DNA from: Bacillota bacterium
Lineage (GTDB): Bacteria > Bacillota > Sulfobacillia > JAJZYS01 > JAJYTV01
Assembly: GCA_021806845.1 (NCBI GenBank)
Contig: JAKAPV010000089.1
Span: forward strand, 1-10,436
Reading direction: 5' to 3'
DNA: 10,436 nucleotides
The stretch's first letter is position 1; the number at the start of each line of letters is the position of its first letter. This document shows positions 1 to 6,122 of the stretch, piece by piece. The notes under the pieces were generated by a model. That model ran no database searches. It was not told where the DNA came from and worked only from the letters and a program-made list of their open reading frames with translations. The position numbers and the translations under genes were made by a program.

Positions 1-1183
1 GGTGGTGCTCGCGGCCGGCTTCGCGCTGCTCGGCTACCGGTCCGCGCAGGGGCAGGCGGAGTGGGCGGCCGCCGGAGTTGCTCCGGCCGCCGCCCAGCCG
101 CCGCGCGGCGCACCGGCCCCCGGGACGCCGCAGGAAGCCCAGCAGGCGATGACGCCCGTGGACGCGCTCGCGGTGGAGTTCGGGTTCGGGCTCCTCTCCC
201 TCGTGGATGCAGCCCAGGGGGGAGACTTCTTCGAGCGCGTGCAGAAGGTGCGCGAGCAGGTCGCGGACGAACTCGGCATCTGGCTGCCGCCCGTCCGGGT
301 CAAGGACAATCTTTCCCTGCCTCCGAACACATACAGGATCCTCCTGCGCGGCGCCGAGGTGGCGCGCAGCGAACTCATGCCCGGCCGCCTGCTGGCCATG
401 GGGAAGGAGGGCGACCTCGCCGGCATCGCGACCCGCGACCCGGCGTTCGGGCTGCCGGCCCTCTGGATCGCGCGCCAGCAGCAGGACCAGGCCGTGCTGC
501 AGGGCTACACCGTGATCGACACGGGGACCGTGCTCACCACGCACTTCGCGGAGACGGTGCGCCGCCACGCGAGCGAGCTGCTCTCCCGCGAGGAGGCGAA
601 GCAGACCCTCGACCGGCTGCGCCACGTGGACCCGGCGGCGGTCGACGAGCTGGTGCCGGGCCTCCTGACGCTCTCGACGGTGCACCGGGTGCTGCAGGGG
701 CTCCTGCGGGAGGGGATCCCGATCCGCGACCTCGTGACGATCGTCGAGACGCTGGGCGACCGCGCGACCGAGACGAAGGACCCGGACCAGCTGACGGAGT
801 ACGTGCGCCAGGCGCTCGGACGGACGATCAGCCAGTCGGTCGCGCCGCCGGGAGAGACCCTCGTCGCGATCACGCTCGACCCGAGACTCGAGGCCGAACT
901 GCGCGCGCGGGTGCAGAGCCAGGAGGGCAAGAGCTTCCTCGCGCTCGACCAGGACACGGCGCTCAAGCTGAGCCGCGCGGCCGAGCAGACGGCGCGGGAT
1001 CCCGCGCGCACCCAGGACCATCTCGCCATCGTCGTCGCGCCGCAGCTGCGCGCGCACCTGAGGCGCCTCCTGCGGCCGGTGCTGGAGGATGTGCCAGTTC
1101 TCAGCTACCAGGAACTCGACCCGACGCTCAAGTTGCAAAGCGGGGGGGTGATCCGGATTGACGACGAACGTGGAGCGGTTTAG
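1..1183 (+). CDS. flhA: Flagellar type III export gate protein FlhA, 3'-terminal part
   Basis: FlhA is the large membrane export gate of the flagellar type III apparatus; its cytoplasmic domain receives chaperone-substrate complexes such as FlgN with FlgK or FlgL. Only the last 393 codons are present: the gene runs in from upstream, and the first complete codon starts at base 2. The opening residues (VVLAAGFALLGYR) look like the end of the last membrane helix, followed by an A/P-rich linker of about 40 residues. Then comes the cytoplasmic domain with clear family motifs: FGFGLLSLVD, ADELGIWLPPVRVKDN, ELMPGRLLAMG, DPAFGLPALWI, GYTVIDTGTVLTTHFAE, VDELVPGLLTLSTVHRVLQ, LLREGIPIRDLVTIVE and DQLTEYVRQALGR. 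The C-terminus (PVLSYQELDP) ends as in the family. The stop lies inside the start region of flhF (26-base overlap), which suggests coupled translation. I see no frameshift in the visible part. Confidence 0.96.
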   Translation, partial: VVLAAGFALLGYRSAQGQAEWAAAGVAPAAAQPPRGAPAPGTPQEAQQAMTPVDALAVEFGFGLLSLVDAAQGGDFFERVQKVREQVADELGIWLPPVRVKDNLSLPPNTYRILLRGAEVARSELMPGRLLAMGKEGDLAGIATRDPAFGLPALWIARQQQDQAVLQGYTVIDTGTVLTTHFAETVRRHASELLSREEAKQTLDRLRHVDPAAVDELVPGLLTLSTVHRVLQGLLREGIPIRDLVTIVETLGDRATETKDPDQLTEYVRQALGRTISQSVAPPGETLVAITLDPRLEAELRARVQSQEGKSFLALDQDTALKLSRAAEQTARDPARTQDHLAIVVAPQLRAHLRRLLRPVLEDVPVLSYQELDPTLKLQSGGVIRIDDERGAV

Positions 1184-2054
1184 GGCCCCGGACATGACGG
1201 CGGCGCTCCTGCGCGTGCGCGAAGAACTCGGGCAGGACGCCACGATCATCGGGACGCGCACCTACGAGCCGACCGGCATCCGCAGGCTCTGGGAGCGTCC
1301 CTACGTCGAGGTGTTCGCGGGCCGCGGGCGCTCGGCAGAGGAGGCTGCCCCCGCGCGCGCCGCGGGCCCTGCGGCCGCGGTGCGGCCTCCCGCGCTCCCC
1401 CCGGACGGCGACGACTTCGAAGGCTGGCTGCAGGGCCGCATGAGCCGCCTCGAGCCGCGCACCCTCGCACTTGTCGGACCGACGGGCGGCGGCAAGACGA
1501 CGACGGTCGCCAAGCTCGCGGCGCGCTACGCGCTCGATCGGGGCGAACGCGTCGGCCTCATCACCACGGACACGTACCGCATCGGCGCGGTCCACCACCT
1601 GCAGACCTACGCGGAGATCATGGGGCTGCCCTGGCGCGTCGCGCAGGACCCGCCGGCCATGCGCGAGGCGGTTGCAGCCCTCGCCTACTGCGATCGGGTG
1701 CTGATCGACACGTCTGGACGCAACTACCGCCGCCCGGAGTCGCGGCGCGAACTCATGGCGCTCCTCTCAGCAGCCTCGCCCGAGTCGGTTGAGTTTGTAT
1801 TATCCCTGACGACCGGCAAGGACGAGATAGAGGAACTTTCCTCCTATTTCAAGAACGGACCTGCGACGCGGCTGCTGCTCACCAAGCTCGATGAGGCCAG
1901 CTCGATCCGCAAGCTCGTGATGGCGCTGCAGGTCGTGGACCTGCCGCTCTTTGCCGTCACGAACGGGCAGATGGTTCCGGACGACATCTGGTTCCCTACC
2001 GCCCAGCAGCTCGCGCAGGCGGTAGCCCAGGAGGCGGCCAAGGGCTATGCGTGA
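1158..2054 (+). CDS. flhF: Flagellar SRP-type GTPase FlhF, short form lacking most of the N domain
   Basis: FlhF is an SRP-family GTPase that sets the position or number of flagella and is stimulated by FlhG. Start: TTG at 1158, giving the expected VERFRAPDMTAALLRVREEL opening of the FlhF B domain, with GGGGGTG seven bases upstream; GTG at 1170 is the alternative. All GTPase motifs are visible in the 298-residue product: G1 GPTGGGKTTT (107-116), G2 DTYRIGAVHHLQTYA (138-152), G3 DTSGRN (184-189, usually DTAGR), G4 TKLDE (242-246) and G5 VTNGQ (267-271). The B domain (about 1-54) is followed by a low-complexity A/P-rich stretch (about 57-82), and only about 20 residues precede the P-loop. Most of the roughly 80-100-residue helical N domain is therefore missing. 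Bacillus subtilis FlhF is about 366 residues. The gene overlaps flhA by 26 bases and flhG by 8. Confidence 0.95.
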   Translation: MTTNVERFRAPDMTAALLRVREELGQDATIIGTRTYEPTGIRRLWERPYVEVFAGRGRSAEEAAPARAAGPAAAVRPPALPPDGDDFEGWLQGRMSRLEPRTLALVGPTGGGKTTTVAKLAARYALDRGERVGLITTDTYRIGAVHHLQTYAEIMGLPWRVAQDPPAMREAVAALAYCDRVLIDTSGRNYRRPESRRELMALLSAASPESVEFVLSLTTGKDEIEELSSYFKNGPATRLLLTKLDEASSIRKLVMALQVVDLPLFAVTNGQMVPDDIWFPTAQQLAQAVAQEAAKGYA

Positions 2055-2574
2055 CCAGGCGGCGCAGCTGCGTGAGCGCATGAGTCCGCAGCGTCCGGTA
2101 GCGGAGGTCTGGTCCGTCGCGACCTGCGGCGGCGAGCGGGGCGCGGCGGCGTTCGCACGGGAAATCCACAGCGTCCTCCAGTCCTCGCGCCTCAAGGTGA
2201 GCCTCTGGGGACAGGCGCAGGATGCGGCGCAGGTGGTCTTGCTGCCGGCCGGCGAGGGGTCTTCCGTACGCCGCGCGTTCATGCGGGGGGCACATACCTG
2301 GCTGCTGCTCGCCCCGGCCCTGCCAGAGGGCCTCGCGCAGGCGAAGGCGCTTTTGGCGCAAGAGTCCGACGGCACCCTGCGCTCCGTCTACCTCGCCCTG
2401 TCGGGCGTGCAGAGCGTCGCGGCCGGCGAGGAGATGGTCCGGGAGTTCGCGGAGCAGGTTCTCAGGGAGATCCCCTGCCACCCGGAGCCCTTCGGTTTCT
2501 ACGGCCCCAGCGAGTCCGGCACCCTCACCCTTTCCTCTGCGCTGCTGCGGCGCTTCTTCGCAGGGGGGCGGTAG
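2047..2574 (+). CDS. flhG: Degenerate FlhG/YlxH (MinD-like) protein without a working P-loop
   Basis: FlhG is a MinD-type ATPase that partners FlhF. This 175-residue product sits in the flhG position, 8 bases inside flhF. It opens with MRDQAAQLRERM, matching the conserved DQAxxLR helix that in FlhG stimulates the FlhF GTPase. The expected Walker A (SGKGGVGKTT) aligns without gaps to TCGGERGAAA at residues 26-35, so both key lysines are replaced (by Gly and Ala). The switch motif DTGAG appears as PAGEG at 67-71. The following stretch (AHTWLLLAPALPEGLAQAKALL) still fits the MinD/FlhG fold. The segment between these motifs is collapsed, and the protein is far shorter than the usual 260-300 residues. 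ATP binding and dimerisation are therefore unlikely, but the frame is intact and the spacing operonic, so I infer a maintained pseudo-ATPase and not a decaying gene. AGGAGG lies 12 bases before the ATG. The family call rests on position, the N-terminal motif and the partial alignment. Confidence 0.75.
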   Translation: MRDQAAQLRERMSPQRPVAEVWSVATCGGERGAAAFAREIHSVLQSSRLKVSLWGQAQDAAQVVLLPAGEGSSVRRAFMRGAHTWLLLAPALPEGLAQAKALLAQESDGTLRSVYLALSGVQSVAAGEEMVREFAEQVLREIPCHPEPFGFYGPSESGTLTLSSALLRRFFAGGR

Positions 2575-2577
2575 GAC

Positions 2578-3318
2578 GTGGAACGCGGGCAAGCGGCCTA
2601 TGAACGCTGGCGCGACGGCGGTCAGCAGTCGCGCGAGGCCTACCTGCCCCTCGTCCACGAACAGGCGGCCCGCATCCTGCGCCGCCTGCCGAGCGGAGTG
2701 ATCGAGCGGGACGAAGTCATCTCCTACGGGGTGATCGGCCTCCTGGAGGGACTTGAGCAGTACGACCCGCGGCGCGGCGTTCCTGTGGAGGCGTACCTGC
2801 GCACGCAGATCCGCCGGCGCATCCTGGACGGCCTGCGCACACAGGACCGGCTGCCGAGGCGGCTGCGGGCCCGTGAGCGAATGGTGCGGGAAGCGTACGC
2901 GGCGCTCGAGCAGGAGCACCTGCGCAGTGCGACCGACAGCGAGGTGGCGCAGCATCTCGGCATCTCCGCGGACGAGTTCCAGTCCTGGCTTGTGGACCTC
3001 GGCTTCACCACCGTCTGGTCGATCGAGGTGCTGCAGGAGAACGGCATCGAGCCGGAGGACGCGGAGCGGACGCCGGAGGAGCAGGTCGAGCAGGAAGAAC
3101 TGCTCGCGGTGCTCACGGCGGCGATCGCGAAGCTCTCAAAGCGCGAGCAGGACGTGCTCGCGGCCCATTACAACCTCGGCTACAGCATGCAGGAGGTGGC
3201 TCAGGCGATGGATCTTTCGGAGCGCTACGTGGCGGCACTCCACAGCAAGGCCGTACTGCGGCTCCGGGGCGCCCTGAGCCGCTACCGCGCGGTGATGAGA
3301 GGGAGGGACCTCCGATGA
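2578..3318 (+). CDS. fliA: RNA polymerase sigma factor for flagellar genes (sigma-28, FliA/SigD)
   Basis: FliA directs RNA polymerase to late flagellar promoters and is held inactive by FlgM, encoded downstream at 5859. The GTG start lies 3 bases after the flhG stop, with GGGGGG nine bases upstream. The 246-residue length is normal. Region 2 is clear: DEVISYGVIGLLEGLEQYDP (45-64), then the helix QIRRRILDGLRTQDRLPRRL (77-96). Region 3 (about 98-150) includes SATDSEVAQHLGIS. Region 4 carries LSKREQDVLAAHYNLGYSMQEVAQAMDLSE and ends with LHSKAVLRLRGAL. Several positions strongly conserved in sigma-28 differ. The usual RIRGA is QIRRR, the usual DWVPRS is DRLPRR, and the usual ESRVSQ(I/L)HS is ERYVAALHS. 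The residues therefore deviate in or next to the -10 and -35 recognition helices. In Bacillus sigD follows the che genes; here it directly follows flhG. Confidence 0.93.
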   Translation: MERGQAAYERWRDGGQQSREAYLPLVHEQAARILRRLPSGVIERDEVISYGVIGLLEGLEQYDPRRGVPVEAYLRTQIRRRILDGLRTQDRLPRRLRARERMVREAYAALEQEHLRSATDSEVAQHLGISADEFQSWLVDLGFTTVWSIEVLQENGIEPEDAERTPEEQVEQEELLAVLTAAIAKLSKREQDVLAAHYNLGYSMQEVAQAMDLSERYVAALHSKAVLRLRGALSRYRAVMRGRDLR

Positions 3319-3743
3319 ACGCTCGGGAGCGCAGCGACCTCGAAACCCTGCTGGGGGAGTTCAGCCGCACCCTCGAGGAGGCCAACCACGAGCTGCTCGC
3401 GGAGGTTCAGGGAGAGCTGCGCGACCTGCGGGCGCGGGTCGCGGCGCTGGAGGGGCAGGTGGGGGTGGCCCGCGCCGAGGCGGCGGCGCTTTCCCAGCGC
3501 CTCATGCAGCATGTCGAGGCGCAGGCGCAGCCGGCGCCCGTACAGCCCCCGGCGGAGGCCCAGGCGGTCGACCGCGCGACCGAGGAGATCCGCGAACGCC
3601 ACCAGGAAATTTGGAATCTTTTGCAGGAAGGTGACGATCCAGAGGGAATCGCGCGCAGGACAAACCGTCCGCTCGGCGAAATACAACTCATCATCCGGCT
3701 GCTTCAGCCGCGCAATGCGGCCCCCCGGCGCCAAGGGAGGTAA
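3315..3743 (+). CDS. Soluble SwrB/YlxL-like (DUF6115-type) coiled-coil protein
   Basis: The ATG overlaps the fliA stop (ATGA), with GAGGGAGG about 8 bases upstream. The 142-residue product has three parts: a long amphipathic, Leu/Ala/Glu-rich helix likely to form a coiled coil (about 5-70), a P/Q/A-rich linker (about 70-85), and a C-terminal helical motif (about 96-131) containing EIWNLLQEGDDPEGIARRTN followed by RPLGEIQLIIRLL. That last motif is typical of the small proteins encoded directly after sigD in Bacillota. There SwrB (YlxL) promotes assembly and activation of the flagellar export apparatus. Gene order and the C-terminal motif support the call. Unlike Bacillus SwrB, I see no N-terminal membrane helix: the first 40 residues are strongly charged. 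The protein is probably cytoplasmic, and its function here is inferred only. It ends 4 bases before flgC. Confidence 0.7.
   Translation: MNARERSDLETLLGEFSRTLEEANHELLAEVQGELRDLRARVAALEGQVGVARAEAAALSQRLMQHVEAQAQPAPVQPPAEAQAVDRATEEIRERHQEIWNLLQEGDDPEGIARRTNRPLGEIQLIIRLLQPRNAAPRRQGR
3733..3741 (+). promoter_or_regulatory. Ribosome binding site of flgC
   Basis: AAGGGAGGT lies six bases before the ATG at 3748 and is one of the best Shine-Dalgarno matches in the window. It decides the flgC start: the reading frame is open far upstream (to 3511 and beyond), but that extension is an Arg/Ser-rich shadow of the preceding gene. Confidence 0.8.
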
Positions 3744-3747
3744 CCCC

Positions 3748-4155
3748 ATGGGACCGCTCGTCGCGATGGACATCAGCACCTCGGGACTCACGGCCTACCG
3801 CGAGACGATGAACGTGATCGCGAGCAACATCGCGAACATGTACTCCACGGTGACGCCGCAGGGGGGCCCATACCAGGCGCAGCAGGCGTTGCTGACCCCT
3901 GGTCCGTCGTTCCAGACGACCCTGCAGGCCGCCTTCAACCCCCAGGGGGTAGAGGTCGCGGCCATCGTCCCGCAGGGCACCCCCACACCCCAGTCCGCAG
4001 CAAATAACGGGCTGCAGCAGCAGACGAACGTCGACCTCGTGCTGCAGATGAGCCAGCTCATCGCGGCGAGCCGCGCCTACGACGCGAACGCGTCGGCCTT
4101 CGCGGTGGAGAAGTCGGTGGAAACGAGGGCGCTGCAACTTGGCCAGAACGCCTGA
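3748..4155 (+). CDS. flgC: Flagellar basal-body proximal rod protein FlgC
   Basis: FlgC forms part of the proximal rod that links the MS ring to the distal rod and is exported through the flagellar type III system. The start is fixed by the ATG at 3748 and its strong ribosome binding site, giving 135 residues. The N-terminal rod motif reads LVAMDISTSGLTAYRETMNV then IASNIANM (4-31), followed by GGPYQAQQALL, the FlgC-type form of the ANTxTxxGGPY region. The C-terminal helix TNVDLVLQMSQLIAASRAYD (93-112) matches the family NVNVVxEMxxMIxASRAYEAN consensus. The middle is shortened: the usual spacer ending in YPNVN is replaced by a short P/Q/N-rich stretch, so the protein is about 15 residues shorter than Bacillus FlgC. 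Its usual upstream partner flgB and downstream partner fliE are absent here. It overlaps fliF by 17 bases. Confidence 0.93.
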   Translation: MGPLVAMDISTSGLTAYRETMNVIASNIANMYSTVTPQGGPYQAQQALLTPGPSFQTTLQAAFNPQGVEVAAIVPQGTPTPQSAANNGLQQQTNVDLVLQMSQLIAASRAYDANASAFAVEKSVETRALQLGQNA

Positions 4156-5716
4156 ACCCAGCGCGCCGCCCGTGGGCGGCGCAGATCTCTCCCGCATCCT
4201 CTCGTCCGCGACGGGCTTCTGGACGTCGCGTGCGCAGCATGAGCGCAGACGCTACATCACGTGGGGCGTCGCGCTCTTGCTCGTTGTTTCGGTCGCGACC
4301 TACTTCCTTGTGCGAAACCCGTATACCCTGGTGTTCTACAATTTGAACGCCGCCGACGCCGGTCAGGTGACCCAGCAGCTCACGTCGCTGAAGATCCCCT
4401 ATCAGCTGCAGGGGACCAGCATCTACGTGCCGGCCTCGATGGCCGACCAGGCGCGCGTCGACCTGGCGACGCAGGGGCTGCCGGCGCAGGGCAGCGTCGG
4501 CTACGGCAGCATGCTGCAGTCGAGCGGGCTCGGCGAGACGAGCCAGCAGTTCAGCCTTGCAACCCTGAACGCCCTGCAGTCCGACCTCTCCACCACGATC
4601 GAGTCGATCTCGGGCGTGCAGAAGGCGACGGTCTACATCTACCAGTCGCAGCCCTCGGTCTTCGTGGACCAGTCCACCGCGCAGGCTACCGCCTCGGTCT
4701 TCGTCGACCTCCTGCCCGGCGTAAAGCTCTCGCCGCAGCAGGTTCTCGGCATCCAGGAGCTCGTTGCCCACGCCGTCGGCGGGCTCAAGGCCTCGAGCGT
4801 CTCGGTTGCCGACCAGAGCGGCAACGCGCTCGCCTCGGCGGGCAGCTCGGATCCCGCGAGCGGTGGCGGCAACTCGCAGATCGGCCTGCAGCAGAGGTTC
4901 CAGAACACGCTGGATGGACAGATCACGGCGCTCCTTACCCCGATCGTCGGTCCAGGCAACGTGATCGTCCAGACGAACGCGACCTTGAACCTCACGCAGA
5001 CGGATTCCCAGTCGACGATCGTGCAGCCGCTCCCTACGGGCCAGGGAGTGCCGGTCTCGAATCACACGATCAAGGAGACCTTCACCGGCACCGGCGCACC
5101 GCCGGCGGTCACGGGCTCTTCGTCCTCGGTGCCCACCTACCCGGCCACCACGGGCGGGAACTCCAACATGACCTACACCGACAGCACGATCAACTACGAC
5201 GTCACGAAGGTGAACCAGACCGTGACATCCCAGCCCTTCACGCTGCAGGGCCTCACGGTCTCGGTCACACTCAACTACCGGGCCTACCACCTGACGGCCG
5301 CGAACAGCAAGGCGATCGAGAAGCTGATCTCGACGGCGGTCGGGTACACGAACGCGGCCAAGGCGGCGTCGGACATCACGATCTTCTCCGCGCCGTTCGC
5401 GAAGACGCCGGTGCCGAACTTCAGCGGACCGCAGTCCTCGCTGCCGTCGACGCCCGTACTGGCCGGCGGTGCCTTTGGAGCGCTCCTGGTGCTCTTCCTC
5501 ATCTTCATGCTGCTGCGCAGGCGTAGGAAGCCGGCCGTCCAGGTACAGCGGCTGCAGCCGCCGCCGCCGCTCGCGCAGTCTTCATCGCCGGCAGCGCCCG
5601 ACCCAGGACGGCAGGCCCTCGACCGGGTGCGCAACCTTGTCGTGGAGGATCCGGAGGAGGCAGCGCAGCTTGTTCGCGGCTGGTTGCGGGAGGATACACC
5701 CAACCGGCGGCGCTGA
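4139..5716 (+). CDS. fliF: Flagellar MS-ring protein FliF
   Basis: FliF builds the MS ring in the cytoplasmic membrane around the export gate and binds FliG through its C-terminal tail. The TTG start at 4139 has GAGGG nine bases upstream and gives 525 residues, a normal length; GTG at 4172 is an alternative. Visible parts are a cytoplasmic N-terminus (1-39) and a first membrane helix (about 40-58, ITWGVALLLVVSVATYFLV). The external ring-building domains include LATQGLPAQGSVGYGSML, TIESISGVQKATVYIY and LSPQQVLGIQELVAHAVGGL. Then come a low-complexity S/T/G/P segment (about 287-345), a second membrane helix (about 439-459) followed by the basic cluster RRRRK, and a FliG-binding tail (about 495-518, RVRNLVVEDPEEAAQLVRGW). 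All main regions are present. The flgC-fliF junction lacks fliE, and fliG does not follow, so the FliF partner genes lie elsewhere. Confidence 0.95.
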   Translation: MARTPEPSAPPVGGADLSRILSSATGFWTSRAQHERRRYITWGVALLLVVSVATYFLVRNPYTLVFYNLNAADAGQVTQQLTSLKIPYQLQGTSIYVPASMADQARVDLATQGLPAQGSVGYGSMLQSSGLGETSQQFSLATLNALQSDLSTTIESISGVQKATVYIYQSQPSVFVDQSTAQATASVFVDLLPGVKLSPQQVLGIQELVAHAVGGLKASSVSVADQSGNALASAGSSDPASGGGNSQIGLQQRFQNTLDGQITALLTPIVGPGNVIVQTNATLNLTQTDSQSTIVQPLPTGQGVPVSNHTIKETFTGTGAPPAVTGSSSSVPTYPATTGGNSNMTYTDSTINYDVTKVNQTVTSQPFTLQGLTVSVTLNYRAYHLTAANSKAIEKLISTAVGYTNAAKAASDITIFSAPFAKTPVPNFSGPQSSLPSTPVLAGGAFGALLVLFLIFMLLRRRRKPAVQVQRLQPPPPLAQSSSPAAPDPGRQALDRVRNLVVEDPEEAAQLVRGWLREDTPNRRR

Positions 5717-5858
5717 TCAGCCAAATTGACACGCTTGCGGTCGAAAAACACACGTCAATGGACGACATCGCCGGAGACGACCCAAAATGGACGTACGCAC
5801 GTACCGGGAGCGTGCGATAACGATGCTTGGAAGAACTTCATGACGGGAGGTGGGAGCG
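5717..5858 (+). promoter_or_regulatory. Intergenic regulatory region between fliF and flgM
   Basis: This is the only substantial internal gap. It is visibly richer in A/T than the flanking genes and probably carries the promoter of the flgM-flgN-flgK-flgL operon. Seen directly: a perfect palindrome GCTGATCAGC (5712-5721) across the fliF stop; ATTGAC (5725-5730) inverted to GTCAAT (5754-5759); a perfect TTGACA (5726-5731) with no matching -10 at 17-18 bases; GTACG-CA-CGTAC (5793-5804); and TGCGATAA (5813-5820), which matches 6 of 8 positions of the sigma-28 -10 consensus GCCGATAA. No TAAA-type -35 element stands 14-16 bases before it; the best is TACG. A promoter is likely from context, but its exact position is uncertain. 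I see no strong terminator after fliF. Confidence 0.45.
5845..5853 (+). promoter_or_regulatory. Ribosome binding site of flgM
   Basis: GGGAGGTGG lies just upstream of GTG 5859 and fixes the start there. The earlier in-frame GTG at 5850 falls inside this site. Starting at 5859 also gives the family-typical MKI opening of FlgM. Confidence 0.75.
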
Positions 5859-6122
5859 GTGAAGATCGACGAGGTTTCTGGCGTTCCGGAGCTGCCTCAG
5901 ATCCGGCAGGGCGACCTGCAGCGACAGGCAGAGCTCCAGCGCCAGAATGTCCAGCCGCCAACCCCTCCCGATCAGGTTGAAATCTCGCAGGCTGCGCGCT
6001 TCGCCCAGGACGCGAACCCCGGCGCGCGCGTCCAGAAGCTCAAGCAGGCGCTCGACCGCGGCCTGCACGTGACACCCTCCGAAATCGCCAAGGCGCTCGT
6101 CCAAGACGGGACCGTCAAGTGA
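5859..6122 (+). CDS. flgM: Anti-sigma-28 factor FlgM
   Basis: FlgM binds sigma-28 (FliA, encoded at 2578) and blocks late flagellar transcription until it is exported through the completed hook-basal body. From GTG 5859 the product has 87 residues and begins MKIDEVSGV, like family members. The N-terminal half (about 10-37) is Q/P-rich and probably disordered, as expected for the exported part. The C-terminal sigma-binding half is recognisable: DQVEISQAARFAQDANPG (38-55), then ARVQKLKQALDRGLHV (56-71) and TPSEIAKALVQDG (72-84). These correspond to the family pattern DxVxLSxxA, RxxxVxxLKxAIxxGxYxV and xxxxIAxxLL. It is the first gene after a 142-base gap and overlaps flgN by 4 bases (GTGA). Placing the anti-sigma factor at the head of the operon for its export-dependent partners matches the Bacillus arrangement. 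Confidence 0.9.
   Translation: MKIDEVSGVPELPQIRQGDLQRQAELQRQNVQPPTPPDQVEISQAARFAQDANPGARVQKLKQALDRGLHVTPSEIAKALVQDGTVK

Noticed and set aside
61..1161. Second plus-strand frame of 366 codons inside flhA
   Set aside because: Arg/Ala/Pro/Gly-rich out-of-frame translation of FlhA, with no motif.
1788..1804. AT-rich patch TTGAGTTTGTATTATCC inside flhF as an internal promoter
   Set aside because: The -35-like and -10-like hexamers are only about 3 bases apart; it encodes the conserved EFVLSL strand of FlhF.
3604..3635. AT-rich patch near the end of the swrB-like gene as a promoter for flgC
   Set aside because: No recognisable -35/-10 pair; it encodes the EIWNLLQE helix, and flgC follows after only 4 bases.
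3511..3747. Upstream extension of the flgC frame
   Set aside because: The extra residues are a shadow of the SwrB-like gene; the ATG at 3748 with AAGGGAGGT gives the normal FlgC N-terminus.
4058..5290. Minus-strand frame of 410 codons opposite fliF
   Set aside because: Low-complexity Arg/Gly/Asp-rich product, antisense to a confident FliF; composition artefact.
5726..5731. TTGACA as a sigma-A -35 box
   Set aside because: No TATAAT-like hexamer 16-18 bases downstream (CACACG region), so no promoter call is made on this alone.
5726..5980. Small open frame starting in the fliF-flgM gap (84 codons)
   Set aside because: It overlaps flgM in another frame, has no good ribosome binding site and no motif.
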